DNA of 64,000 nucleotides. Source: an uncultured Cellvibrio sp. (GTDB lineage Bacteria; Pseudomonadota; Gammaproteobacteria; Pseudomonadales; Cellvibrionaceae). The notes below the pieces were generated by a model, which saw only the letters and a list, made by a program, of their open reading frames with translations, did not search any database and was not told the DNA's origin. Below are positions 18,694 to 26,870 of the stretch, piece by piece. The translations under genes and the position numbers were made by a program. The stretch is from assembly GCA_937958105.1 (NCBI GenBank), contig CALFXJ010000021.1, positions 1-64,000 of the forward strand. The letters run 5' to 3'. How positions within the stretch are numbered: position 1 is the first letter of the stretch; the number at the start of each line of letters is the position of its first letter.

Positions 18694-18912
18694 AAATCCT
18701 CCAATGATTAAAGGGCTGAATATCATGAATCAAATGATTCACCGGACTTTTACCCCATGTCCGCGAAAATAAAAACCTTTCACCCCCGCGAATTACAAAA
18801 AGCTACAAATTGGCGCGTTAAAGCATTACCTAAACGTACGAATATGAAAAACGTATCGGATATAAATCTGCTATGCTCTCACCCGCTAAGCCGCTTCGTT
18901 TTTGGTGACCCC

Positions 18913-19164
18913 ATGAAATACTTTGTCCGCAAACTTCTATTGATTCCCGCCCTCCTCGCGTTGGCCGCCCTGAGCTACGGCTTCGTTCATCTGGTGGACA
19001 TGATGAAAATCTTCACCAGCGACCTCTGGGCCATCTCAATCTTCAGCCTTTGCCTTCTGGCGGTTGTTCCTTTAGTGATATTTATGGTGGCCCAGGACGA
19101 ACTTGATGAGCCGGACGAGGAAGATGAACAAAATGACGATGAAGATGAGCACAGGCTTGATTAA
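18913..19164 (+). CDS. small membrane protein with acidic tail, function unknown
   Basis: Eighty-three residues from ATG 18913. Two predicted membrane helices (about residues 8-30 and 38-60) are followed by a strongly acidic C-terminus (about 20 Asp/Glu residues in the last 26). The frame is open further upstream to 18757, but that part is Lys/Arg-rich and not membrane-like, and overlaps the divergent promoter area. The ribosome site is weak (GGTGACC). No family recognised. Divergent from the secreted repeat protein. Confidence 0.6.
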   Translation: MKYFVRKLLLIPALLALAALSYGFVHLVDMMKIFTSDLWAISIFSLCLLAVVPLVIFMVAQDELDEPDEEDEQNDDEDEHRLD

Positions 19165-19194
19165 CCGCTCTATACCTTCCTCGCCCTGCATTAT

Positions 19195-19208
19195 TGAATA
19201 CGTATTCA
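19195..19208. promoter_or_regulatory. 14-bp palindrome upstream of the amylase, LacI-operator type (distal copy)
   Basis: TGAATACGTATTCA, a perfect palindrome with a central CG, 305 bases before the amylase start. Palindromes of this size with central CG are characteristic of LacI/GalR-family repressors. A second copy with one mismatch lies 98 bases downstream. No regulator gene is in the window. Confidence 0.55.
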
Positions 19209-19292
19209 TTACTCCATCCATTTCAGAGGACGATATTCAAAAAAATTATTTGGATAGGGTTGTTCCCCTATAGAAACGAGGGGGTTTATAAA

Positions 19293-19306
19293 TGCATACG
19301 TATTCA
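19293..19306. promoter_or_regulatory. second palindrome upstream of the amylase (proximal copy)
   Basis: TGCATACGTATTCA differs from the copy at 19195-19208 at one position. It sits about 207 bases before the amylase start in an otherwise AT-rich gap. The gap 19165-19512 holds no gene I can support; a short minus-strand frame there looks fortuitous. Confidence 0.55.
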
Positions 19307-19512
19307 GACCATCAAGATTGTTAAATAACCCGGCAGAAAATTTTTTGATATAACTTCCTGAAATAACCTCATTTTTTTCTCTCTGAATTTCCCTGCTATC
19401 AACAATACCCAACGGCTTCCGCTGTCTGATTTTTGGCTTACACTCTTACCCAGCGTATGGCCGGCACGCCACTGGAAAAATAACCATAATCTTTTTAGCA
19501 GGATCTTCCATC

Positions 19513-21177
19513 ATGAAAAATTCACTGATCGTCGTGTTGTTGCTCAACCTGTTTCTATCCGTGTCTGTGAGGGCGCAGACCGTCTTTGTCCACCTGTTTG
19601 AATGGCAATGGAACGCCATCGCCAGCGAGTGTGAAAATCATCTCGGTCCCAAAGGCTATGCGGCGGTACAGGTTTCACCGCCTCAGAAATCCATCGCTGG
19701 CAATCAGTGGTGGACGCGTTACCAGCCGGTCAGTTATGCCATTGAAGGGCGCTCAGGTACGCGCGCGGAATTTGCCAGCATGGTTGCGCGCTGCAAAGCG
19801 GCTGGCGTAGATATCTATGTCGATGCCGTAATCAATCATATGTCAGCCGGCAATCGCAATTTTCCGGAGGTTCCTTACGGCTCCAATGATTTCCACACCT
19901 GCACCGATGACATTGATTACACTGATCTCTGGTCAATCCAGAATTGCGATCTGGTGGGCTTGAACGATTTAAAAACCGAATCGAATTATGTGCGGGGCAA
20001 GATTGCTGACTACATGAATGACCTGATCGGCCTCGGCGTGGCAGGTTTCCGAATAGACGCGGCCAAACATATGCCCGCAGCCGATATAGCGGACATTGTT
20101 AATCGCTTGAATGGCGATCCCTACATCTATCAGGAAGTGATCGGTGCGGGCGGCGAGCCGGCACAGCCCGGCCAGTACACCTACGTCGGCGATGTCACGG
20201 AATTTAATTTTTCTAATACCCTTGGCCATTACTTCAAAGGGCGCGGTCCCTTGCATGAACTGCGTAATATCGGTTTGTGGAGCGGCTGGCTCAACAGTAT
20301 GGATGCGATCACCTTTGTGGCCAATCACGATAATCAACGGCAGAACACTGCCAATATTATTACGCACAAAGATGGCATGGACGTGAATAACATCGCGCAT
20401 GTTTTTGCACTGGCCTGGCCTTATGGTTATCCGAAAGTAATGTCGAGTTACGATTGGGAAGATCATGACCAGGGTCCGCCACACCACGCTGCTGATACCT
20501 GTTCCGGCGGCTGGCTGTGCGAGCACCGTAATCGCGAGATTGCCAATATGGTGGGTTTCCGCAACGTTACACAAAGTGCGTTCTACGTATCCAACTGGTG
20601 GGATAACGGCGCAAATCAAATCGCCTTTGGCCGCGGCAACCGCGGTTTTGTGGTTATCAATGGCGAGAGCAGTGGCGCCTTGAACACCAGCCTTCAAACC
20701 GGTCTGGCGGAAGGTGTTTATTGCGATATTGTGAATGGTAATTTTATCAATGGCACCTGCACCGGACCGACCATCAGTGTCGGCAACGATGGTCACGCCA
20801 GCTTTAATCTGGGCGCACGGCGCGCCTCGGCGATCCATATGGACGCCAAGGTAAGCCACTCCAGCTCCAGCAGTGCAGGGGGAACTGTCGCGGTGAATTT
20901 TGTATGTCAGAACGGCGCCACTTATATGGGCCAGAGTGTCTACGTTACCGGCAATCATCTCACCCTGGGTTACTGGTCCGTAGCCAATGCCGTAAAGCTC
21001 GATCCGACAGCCTATCCGACCTGGACCGGCACCATTTATTTACCCGCCAGCACAACAGTTGAATGGAAGTGTGTGAAGCGGGAAGAAAATAATCCCGGCG
21101 CAGGCGTGGTGTGGGAACCGGGTGCGAACAATTACCTGAACACCGGCAGCGGCGCAACGGCAACAGGCGCGTTTTAG
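19513..21177 (+). CDS. secreted alpha-amylase (GH13) with C-terminal starch-binding domain
   Basis: Endo-acting hydrolase of alpha-1,4-glucans, exported. The 554-residue precursor has a signal peptide (1-21, VRA|Q). A GH13 barrel follows with all key residues: VDAVINHM (region I), GFRIDAAKH with nucleophile D182, QEVIG with acid/base E208, and FVANHDNQR with D273. The early FEWQW motif is typical of animal-like/Streptomyces-type amylases (GH13_32 group). A short Ser-rich linker (SHSSSSS, about residue 452) leads to a CBM20-type domain (GQSVYVTGN, LGYW, W.GTIYLPA, EWKCVKRE). The start ATG has AGGATC upstream. Two LacI-type palindromes lie in its long leader. It stands alone, so substrate uptake genes must be elsewhere. 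Confidence 0.94.
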   Translation: MKNSLIVVLLLNLFLSVSVRAQTVFVHLFEWQWNAIASECENHLGPKGYAAVQVSPPQKSIAGNQWWTRYQPVSYAIEGRSGTRAEFASMVARCKAAGVDIYVDAVINHMSAGNRNFPEVPYGSNDFHTCTDDIDYTDLWSIQNCDLVGLNDLKTESNYVRGKIADYMNDLIGLGVAGFRIDAAKHMPAADIADIVNRLNGDPYIYQEVIGAGGEPAQPGQYTYVGDVTEFNFSNTLGHYFKGRGPLHELRNIGLWSGWLNSMDAITFVANHDNQRQNTANIITHKDGMDVNNIAHVFALAWPYGYPKVMSSYDWEDHDQGPPHHAADTCSGGWLCEHRNREIANMVGFRNVTQSAFYVSNWWDNGANQIAFGRGNRGFVVINGESSGALNTSLQTGLAEGVYCDIVNGNFINGTCTGPTISVGNDGHASFNLGARRASAIHMDAKVSHSSSSSAGGTVAVNFVCQNGATYMGQSVYVTGNHLTLGYWSVANAVKLDPTAYPTWTGTIYLPASTTVEWKCVKREENNPGAGVVWEPGANNYLNTGSGATATGAF

Positions 21178-21272
21178 ACGGCACGACAGCGTCATCAAAT
21201 CAGGTGGTGGTTCGTCGTGAGATAAGTGGTCGGGTTTGAGTGTCCATGTAAATCATGGCGGGTGAGTGTCCA

Positions 21273-21459
21273 TGTCGGATTACGCTGCGCTAATCCGACC
21301 TACGCGGAAAGTTAATTGTTATTTCCGAATAACCATCGCATGGAAACCTAATTTTCGCTTTCAAACATCCAATCGTAGGTCGGATTAGCGCAGCGTAATC
21401 CGACAACCGACAATACAGACCGTAGCCGTGGGTCGGATTAGCCGAAGGCGTAATCCGAC
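21273..21459. repeat. cluster of three REP copies
   Basis: An inverted copy at 21273-21303 and two forward copies at 21375-21405 and 21428-21459, in the convergent gap 21178-21541 between the amylase and the NagX-like gene. The second copy is the clearest palindrome of the window: GTAGGTCGGATTAGC GCA GCGTAATCCGACA. Nothing else is visible in the gap. Confidence 0.88.
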
Positions 21460-21541
21460 TAAATCTCACTACACACGCTCTGCACGTAGTTCAGACGAGC
21501 CAAAACTATAATCCGATACTCACTCGCTATCACCTCACGCC

Positions 21542-22747
21542 CTACACCTTCAACCGAAGGCCGGCTCGGGTAAGGCCCGCGCCGATCAGCATGATGACGA
21601 TGGAAAACATGAAACTCCAGATGATTCCCGCCATGTCTGCATTGAAAAATTCGGGGCGGAGGCTGATGCCGAACAACCCCAGAAACGACAATAGAATGTA
21701 AGGCAGGATGTAAACCAGCAGCGGGTTCACCGCCGCCGGTTCAAACAACCGGCACCATGCCTGCTGTTGATAAACATCCACCAGCCAATAAATTAAACCG
21801 AAGATAATGCAGCAGAACATCACGCTGAACAGCGCCCAGCTTGGCGTGGCCCAGATTTTTGAGATGGGTGAAAATTCCCAGACGATAAACGCCAGCAATC
21901 CCACCACCGACGTAAAGATAAAATAATGCTGGTGCCCAAAGGAATACAGGGCCGGGTGATAAAACAGCAACGCCATGATCACTCCACCCAGCACAATGGC
22001 AGCGTGGGTATGATTGCGATTATTATCAGCGAGCGTCTGCAGGATCGGAATATCCTGTCCTGCGATTGCATTTAATGCGAAATAAATCACCAACAGCACC
22101 ACCGCAGCGACCATCAGGGTGATGAGCTGCCGCAGTGGCCTGGTGCATTGGTAGCTGGCGATATAAATAATGCCGGCAATCAAGTAGGCCCAGCCGATCA
22201 GACCGAGAATGCCCCACCACTGGGGTGTCATTCCAGCGCTGTCGGGCCCACGATACAAACCCCACAACACCAGCAGGCCGAGCACACCCAGAGCCTTGCC
22301 ACCATGAATCACCAACGGCGGCACCCTGTTCGAATAGTGCGACCAGATCAACAGTACGCAGCCGAACATCAACAGCGTCCAAAGTGAGATGGGGATAACC
22401 ATCGCATCTGCCTGGTAACCGGACTCGGCATTAACCATAAACACACCGATCACAATCAAGGCAAGACTGCGCAGACCGATGTGTTTCAACACCTCCTGGA
22501 TGGAATCGCCTTTATTGAGCCGTGCCTGGATCGCAAAAGGAATGGACATGCCTACGATAAATAAAAATGCCGGAAATACGAGATCGACAAAAGTCATGCC
22601 GTCCACATCGGCAGGAAAATGTTTCATCCATCGGGGAATATCGGATACCCCCGCCAGTTCGTTGACGAACACCATGGTGAAGATAGTCATGCCGCGGAAT
22701 ACGTCGATGGATAAAATCCGACGCGCCGTCAATGCCAGTTGATTCAT
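21542..22747 (-). CDS. NagX-like / HGSNAT-type membrane acyltransferase (DUF5009)
   Basis: A 401-residue polytopic membrane protein with about 10-11 hydrophobic segments. The N-terminal signature RILSIDVFRGMTIFTMVFVN, the MKHFPADVDGMTFVDLVFPAFLF block and the small periplasmic loops match the bacterial relatives of heparan-alpha-glucosaminide N-acetyltransferase. In Xanthomonas and Shewanella these are called NagX and belong to N-acetylglucosamine use. The His expected to carry the acetyl group in HGSNAT may be the one in MKHFPAD. Here no nag genes are adjacent, so the sugar substrate cannot be stated. Start ATG 22747; single gene, with REP copies downstream. Confidence 0.82.
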   Translation of the reverse strand: MNQLALTARRILSIDVFRGMTIFTMVFVNELAGVSDIPRWMKHFPADVDGMTFVDLVFPAFLFIVGMSIPFAIQARLNKGDSIQEVLKHIGLRSLALIVIGVFMVNAESGYQADAMVIPISLWTLLMFGCVLLIWSHYSNRVPPLVIHGGKALGVLGLLVLWGLYRGPDSAGMTPQWWGILGLIGWAYLIAGIIYIASYQCTRPLRQLITLMVAAVVLLVIYFALNAIAGQDIPILQTLADNNRNHTHAAIVLGGVIMALLFYHPALYSFGHQHYFIFTSVVGLLAFIVWEFSPISKIWATPSWALFSVMFCCIIFGLIYWLVDVYQQQAWCRLFEPAAVNPLLVYILPYILLSFLGLFGISLRPEFFNADMAGIIWSFMFSIVIMLIGAGLTRAGLRLKV

Positions 22748-22951
22748 TGTTATAAGCCTTCGTTACTTTTTATTTTCGGGAACTTATCCGGGGGCACTGA
22801 AGAAATGAATATCAGGAGCTCCCCTTGACCGAACCCTGTAAGCCGAAGACTTACGATAACCGACGCCATGGCGGCGCCGCAATCGCTATCTGCATCCGCC
22901 GTGGTTAAAGTCGCGGCAACCTGTGGGACGGCGACGGGTCACGCTCTCAAC

Positions 22952-24517
22952 TCAGGCGGCTTCCTGTTCATCGATGGGGCGCAGCACCTCCAGAAAGGCC
23001 TGGCGTAAAGCGGCAAGGGTCCGGTAGGCATAGGGAAAACTGTAGGCCGCGCAGATCACAAACAACGGAATAAAGTTAAAGACATAACGGGAATTAGCTT
23101 CCCACAGCAGAAGGAACAGATAAATCCCCAGCACTGCCGTGCGCGCGGCAAAGATTGTCACCGCCTGCCGGTTGCGGGTCACAGCGTCGTACCACATTCC
23201 CCAGATGATCAGTAGAAACAACAACACGTGATGGCCCTGGGCCACAATCTTGAAGTAATCGAAATAACGTCCACCATCCAGCACAAACTGGTGCAGTGCA
23301 TTGGGCCGCAGAGGATTGTCATCGATCATCTCGGGCACACCATAAATACCGCTGCCGAAATTCAACTGCTGCTTGCGGTTGAGAAATTCCAGATACCCCC
23401 AGAAACCATAATCCGCGATGCGCTGGCGGATCTGCACCAGGTTAGCGTTCTGGCGCTGTTCATAGGTGCGGAAGCGGTAGGTAAAGGTGTAATCCTCGCT
23501 GTTATAGGAACCGTTACCTTTCAAACCCATCATCACCCAGTGCGCATGGGGTACACGCTTGAGGTCGGAATAACGCTCATCAAGCAGGTGGTTATCGCGA
23601 TAACTGGTAAAACTTTTTAGCAGGATAAAAAAGATCACCAGCGCTGCCACCACACTGTAACGCTGCCGCCACAGCTGTTGCCGGAGAACCAGATCCGCGA
23701 GGATGGCGATCGCCACAATGGCCGCGGAAAATTTCATCAGTGCTCCCAAAGCGCAGAGTGCGCCCACCAGCAGTCCCAGCAGCAGGCGCTTGTGAAAAAC
23801 GTCCTGCTTCAACAGCCGCAGATAAAAATAATAGACTCCCGCGACAAACGGCAGGGAAAGCGTATCGGTATAAAACACCGGGGTGTAGAACTGCAGAGGA
23901 AGACAGGTGACAACGAACCACAGGGCGAGCAGGCCGTGTTTTACATCTTTTAATTCCCGCGCGATGCCGTAAACCAGCCAGACACCCAGGGTCAGAGAGA
24001 TGACATTGTAGACAGTACCTATCCAGTAAAGGTCTTCAACCCCCACTGCTGCACCCGCCGAAAACAGCCAGCCCAGCAGTGCCGTTGCACCGAGGTTGTG
24101 AGGAAAGATATGGAAATACTCGCGGTAGTTTCCCAGATTACCGTGCAACGATAAATTGACCGCCCCGCGATACACCGCTTCGGTATCCCAGGAAGTCTCC
24201 ACCGCCAGCCAGTAACCAAGATTTAACTGCACAGTAAAGACCACCACCATGATGACGGCAATGATGTGCTTCTCCCAGCGTATCAACAGCGCTTCATGAC
24301 GATTCAGAGCGCGATAAAGATACACCGTCGCCACCAGCCAGCAAAGAATCGAAAAGATCACCGCCAACGTATTGAAGCTGTAGATTTTATTTTCAAACAG
24401 CACACCCAGAAACAACCAGGAAAAAATCAGCGCGCAGCAAATACAGAAAATCCGATGAACCGTTTGCAGCAAATCGGCAACGCGCAGCGCGGGCCGTTGC
24501 GGGGTCAGGAGGGACAT
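22952..24517 (-). CDS. GT39-type membrane glycosyltransferase
   Basis: A 521-residue polytopic protein with about 11-12 membrane helices. Start ATG 24517 is chosen because AAGGA stands 7 bases upstream; the frame extends 13 codons further. The first large loop carries a Glu/Asp-containing stretch (SWDTEAVYRGAVNLSLHG and YFHIFPHNLG) typical of the GT-C fold of PMT/ArnT-like family 39 enzymes, which use polyprenyl-phosphate sugars at the periplasmic face. The C-terminal helices end in a short basic/acidic tail (RPIDEQEAA). Acceptor and sugar are unknown. It is a lone gene; a partner making the lipid-linked donor would be expected elsewhere. Confidence 0.75.
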   Translation of the reverse strand: MSLLTPQRPALRVADLLQTVHRIFCICCALIFSWLFLGVLFENKIYSFNTLAVIFSILCWLVATVYLYRALNRHEALLIRWEKHIIAVIMVVVFTVQLNLGYWLAVETSWDTEAVYRGAVNLSLHGNLGNYREYFHIFPHNLGATALLGWLFSAGAAVGVEDLYWIGTVYNVISLTLGVWLVYGIARELKDVKHGLLALWFVVTCLPLQFYTPVFYTDTLSLPFVAGVYYFYLRLLKQDVFHKRLLLGLLVGALCALGALMKFSAAIVAIAILADLVLRQQLWRQRYSVVAALVIFFILLKSFTSYRDNHLLDERYSDLKRVPHAHWVMMGLKGNGSYNSEDYTFTYRFRTYEQRQNANLVQIRQRIADYGFWGYLEFLNRKQQLNFGSGIYGVPEMIDDNPLRPNALHQFVLDGGRYFDYFKIVAQGHHVLLFLLIIWGMWYDAVTRNRQAVTIFAARTAVLGIYLFLLLWEANSRYVFNFIPLFVICAAYSFPYAYRTLAALRQAFLEVLRPIDEQEAA

Positions 24518-24730
24518 AACTTTTCCTTTTTTCTTATTAGACGCCGTGACCGGCATATCTTCGATCCTGATGTGTTGAAACTATTGTGCAACAGCTTCAA
24601 ACGCTGGATCGACCAGCCGTGTCACTTTACTGCACATCGATGCGCAGTCAAGGGTTGTGCAACAGGATTGACGACGAATATCACGGGGCCGAAACGATTG
24701 GCGGATAAATCTTCCAGCTCGATCTGTCGC

Positions 24731-24752
24731 AACATACCTCGGCCGGTATGTT
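24731..24752. promoter_or_regulatory. inverted repeat in the GT39-mscS divergent gap
   Basis: AACATACC and GGTATGTT, perfect 8-base arms around TCGGCC. It could be an operator or a small hairpin; no regulator is linked. The rest of the gap 24518-24869 shows nothing I can name. Confidence 0.35.
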
Positions 24753-24869
24753 CTGCAGAATTTCAGCTTATGTTGGCCATCCATCAATAGCCGCACCTCC
24801 ACTGAACCCCACCGGAGCGAGCTAGTCACTATTAAGAATTCCCGCTGATAACGTTACGGAGTTGCGACG

Positions 24870-25976
24870 ATGAATATCGACTGGATGCCTTATCTCCCCG
24901 AATTCAAAACTATCGCCATCGCTATTGGTGTCGCATTGCTGCTGTGGTTTATCGCGCACCTGCTGACCCGCATCCTGGCCCGCTTTACCCGACCTTTTTT
25001 GTTTCCACGCCTGCTCCTCGAACAGACCCGTGCGCCCATCCACCTGATCCTGCCCCTGCTCGGCATGCAGACGGTGTGGACCGCTGCTCCGGAAGAACTG
25101 TTATGGATGGGAGGACTGCGCCACATCACCCTGCTGCTGATCATCGGCGCATTTACCTGGCTCGGCACACGCGCTGTGCTGGCGGTGCAGAAGGTCGTCA
25201 TCCACCACCACCCGGTTAATGTGGTGGACAACCTGAATGCCCGGCGCATTCAAACGCAGACCAAGGTGCTGGTGCAGACCCTGAGTTTTTTTGTGTTGCT
25301 GTTTGGCGGCGCAGCCATGCTGATCACCTTTCCTGCCGCGCGCCAGTTCGGTACCAGCATCCTGGCGTCGGCCGGTCTTGCCGGTCTTGCCGTGGGTTTT
25401 GCGGCCAAGCCGGTCTTGGGGAATTTAATTGCCGGTCTGCAGATCGCCTTTACCCAACCGATCCGCCTCGATGACGTCGTGATTGTGAATAACGAGTGGG
25501 GTCGCATTGAGGAAATTACCGGCACCTATGTCGTGGTCAAGATCTGGGACGAACGCCGGCTGATCGTGCCGTTGCAATGGTTTATTGAAAATCCTTTTCA
25601 GAACTGGACGCGCACTACCTCGCAGATTATCGGCTCGGTATTTTTCTGGATGGATTATTCGGTACCCATTGATCCGCTGCGCAAGGAGCTGGATCGTCTG
25701 GTAAAAGAAGCACCGGAGTTATGGGATGGACGGGTGGCCGGTCTGCAGGTCACCGAAACGACCGAAAACTCCATTCAGATCCGGGTGCTGGTCAGCTCGC
25801 CGGATTCCGGAAAGAATTTTGACCTTCGCTGTTACGTGCGCGAAAAAATGGTGAACTTTATTGCATGTAATTATCCAGAGGGATTACCGAAACTGCGCGC
25901 TACCGTCAGCGAAGAAGAACAGGAAAAAGTGGAGACTTCCACCATCAGTGCACCGGAGCGTCAGCCTCCGGTGTAG
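24870..25976 (+). CDS. mechanosensitive channel, MscS family
   Basis: A 368-residue inner-membrane channel that would open on membrane tension and release solutes after hypo-osmotic shock. Three to four N-terminal helices are followed by the pore helix with the Gly/Ala pattern LASAGLAGLAVGFAAKPVLGNL, then the conserved beta domain PIRLDDVVIVNNEWGRIEEI and the FQNWTR stretch. The C-terminal tail is Glu-rich. ATG 24870 has CGGAG upstream. The stop lies inside the 3' end of the convergent cinA-like gene (32-base overlap). Its position beside the trehalose block fits an osmotic-stress role, which is inference. Confidence 0.93.
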   Translation: MNIDWMPYLPEFKTIAIAIGVALLLWFIAHLLTRILARFTRPFLFPRLLLEQTRAPIHLILPLLGMQTVWTAAPEELLWMGGLRHITLLLIIGAFTWLGTRAVLAVQKVVIHHHPVNVVDNLNARRIQTQTKVLVQTLSFFVLLFGGAAMLITFPAARQFGTSILASAGLAGLAVGFAAKPVLGNLIAGLQIAFTQPIRLDDVVIVNNEWGRIEEITGTYVVVKIWDERRLIVPLQWFIENPFQNWTRTTSQIIGSVFFWMDYSVPIDPLRKELDRLVKEAPELWDGRVAGLQVTETTENSIQIRVLVSSPDSGKNFDLRCYVREKMVNFIACNYPEGLPKLRATVSEEEQEKVETSTISAPERQPPV

Positions 25977-26460
25977 TTCGCGGCTGGCACAGACAGTCGT
26001 ACCAGTAAGGAACACGCAGCAGCCCATAACGGGACGCTACGCGCCTTACATCATTACGGTCCCCTTCAAATTTCAACGTCTCGCTCACTACTACCTGTTC
26101 ACCCTGACATCTCATTGCGCAGGCGAAACATACTACGCCATTTAACGCATCATCTGACTCTGCAAGCCCGGTATTTGCGAGAGCGATGTCTGCCTTGCTT
26201 CGCTTAAGCGCACCGATCGCCATCTCGCGTGCCACCTCTTCGCTGGTGAGACCAAAAATCTCGATGGTATGTAGGCTAACGCCCAGACATGCCTGCTTCG
26301 ATTCTTTTGAATAGACAACGAAACCGTTATGCAACACTGCTCCACAACCAGGAATATCCGCCAACATGGATGCCTGCATGCCAGCAGTACAGGATTCGGC
26401 GGTTACCAGCGTTAATTTTTGGGTCGTTAAAAAGCTCATCAGTTGTTCGATGCTGTGCAT
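25945..26460 (-). CDS. CinA C-terminal domain protein (nicotinamide-nucleotide amidase type)
   Basis: A 171-residue stand-alone CinA C-terminal (PncC-like) domain. The motif VTAESCTAGMQASMLADIPG carries the Ser/Cys region of the active site, followed by GFVVYSKESKQACLGV and the GLTSEEVAREMA helix. Family members deamidate nicotinamide mononucleotide to recycle NAD. The usual TG.AGP segment is altered to NTGLAESDDALNGVVCFA, so activity is not certain. Start ATG 26460 with AGGA upstream. Convergent with mscS, overlapping it by 32 bases. Confidence 0.82.
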   Translation of the reverse strand: MHSIEQLMSFLTTQKLTLVTAESCTAGMQASMLADIPGCGAVLHNGFVVYSKESKQACLGVSLHTIEIFGLTSEEVAREMAIGALKRSKADIALANTGLAESDDALNGVVCFACAMRCQGEQVVVSETLKFEGDRNDVRRVASRYGLLRVPYWYDCLCQPRTTPEADAPVH

Positions 26461-26764
26461 AAATAGACGTCCTGTTTCGCCTGGCCTGGTGGGGTTATAG
26501 AAGCAGATGCTTCAGAGAAAGTTCCGGCACTGTCCTTTGCTGTCAAAAGCAGCTGACTTGTGCAGCCATGCTTAAAGCGTGACAAAAACTCCATAAGACA
26601 ATTAATTTTTCGCCCGAAAAATTCTGCGACGCGCCACGGCACGTTGCAGCGGGCTGTATTTCTGTTATGGACATAGCACAAGATTTTTTTTGATTTTCAA
26701 AGGGAATTTTCAGAACTTCTTTTATGTGACCCAGTCATCATTAACAGGCGTTAAATTTATTGCA

Positions 26765-26813
26765 GAAAATTTTTCATTGAAGAGTGGTTGTTGGTTTCGG
26801 TGAAAAATTTTTC
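26765..26813. promoter_or_regulatory. pair of AT palindromes upstream of glgA
   Basis: GAAAATTTTTC (26765-26775) and the perfect palindrome GAAAAATTTTTC (26802-26813), centres about 37 bases apart, just before the glgA start in the AT-rich gap 26461-26870. Could be a regulator site, curved DNA or part of the promoter of the glg/tre operon. No other gene-like signal is present in this 410-base gap. Confidence 0.4.
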
Positions 26814-26870
26814 TTTACAGTTATTACTTTTATTTATTTGCAGTCTAGGTATTTATAAATGGAGGAAGTT

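Noticed and set aside
19209..19412. Minus-strand frame of 67 codons in the gap before the amylase
   Set aside because: No ribosome site, no family similarity and it overlaps one of the two palindromes; it reads as chance.
24581..24829. Minus-strand frame of 82 codons between the GT39 and mscS genes
   Set aside because: Cys/Arg-rich chance composition, no start signal, no similarity; the gap is better read as a divergent promoter region.
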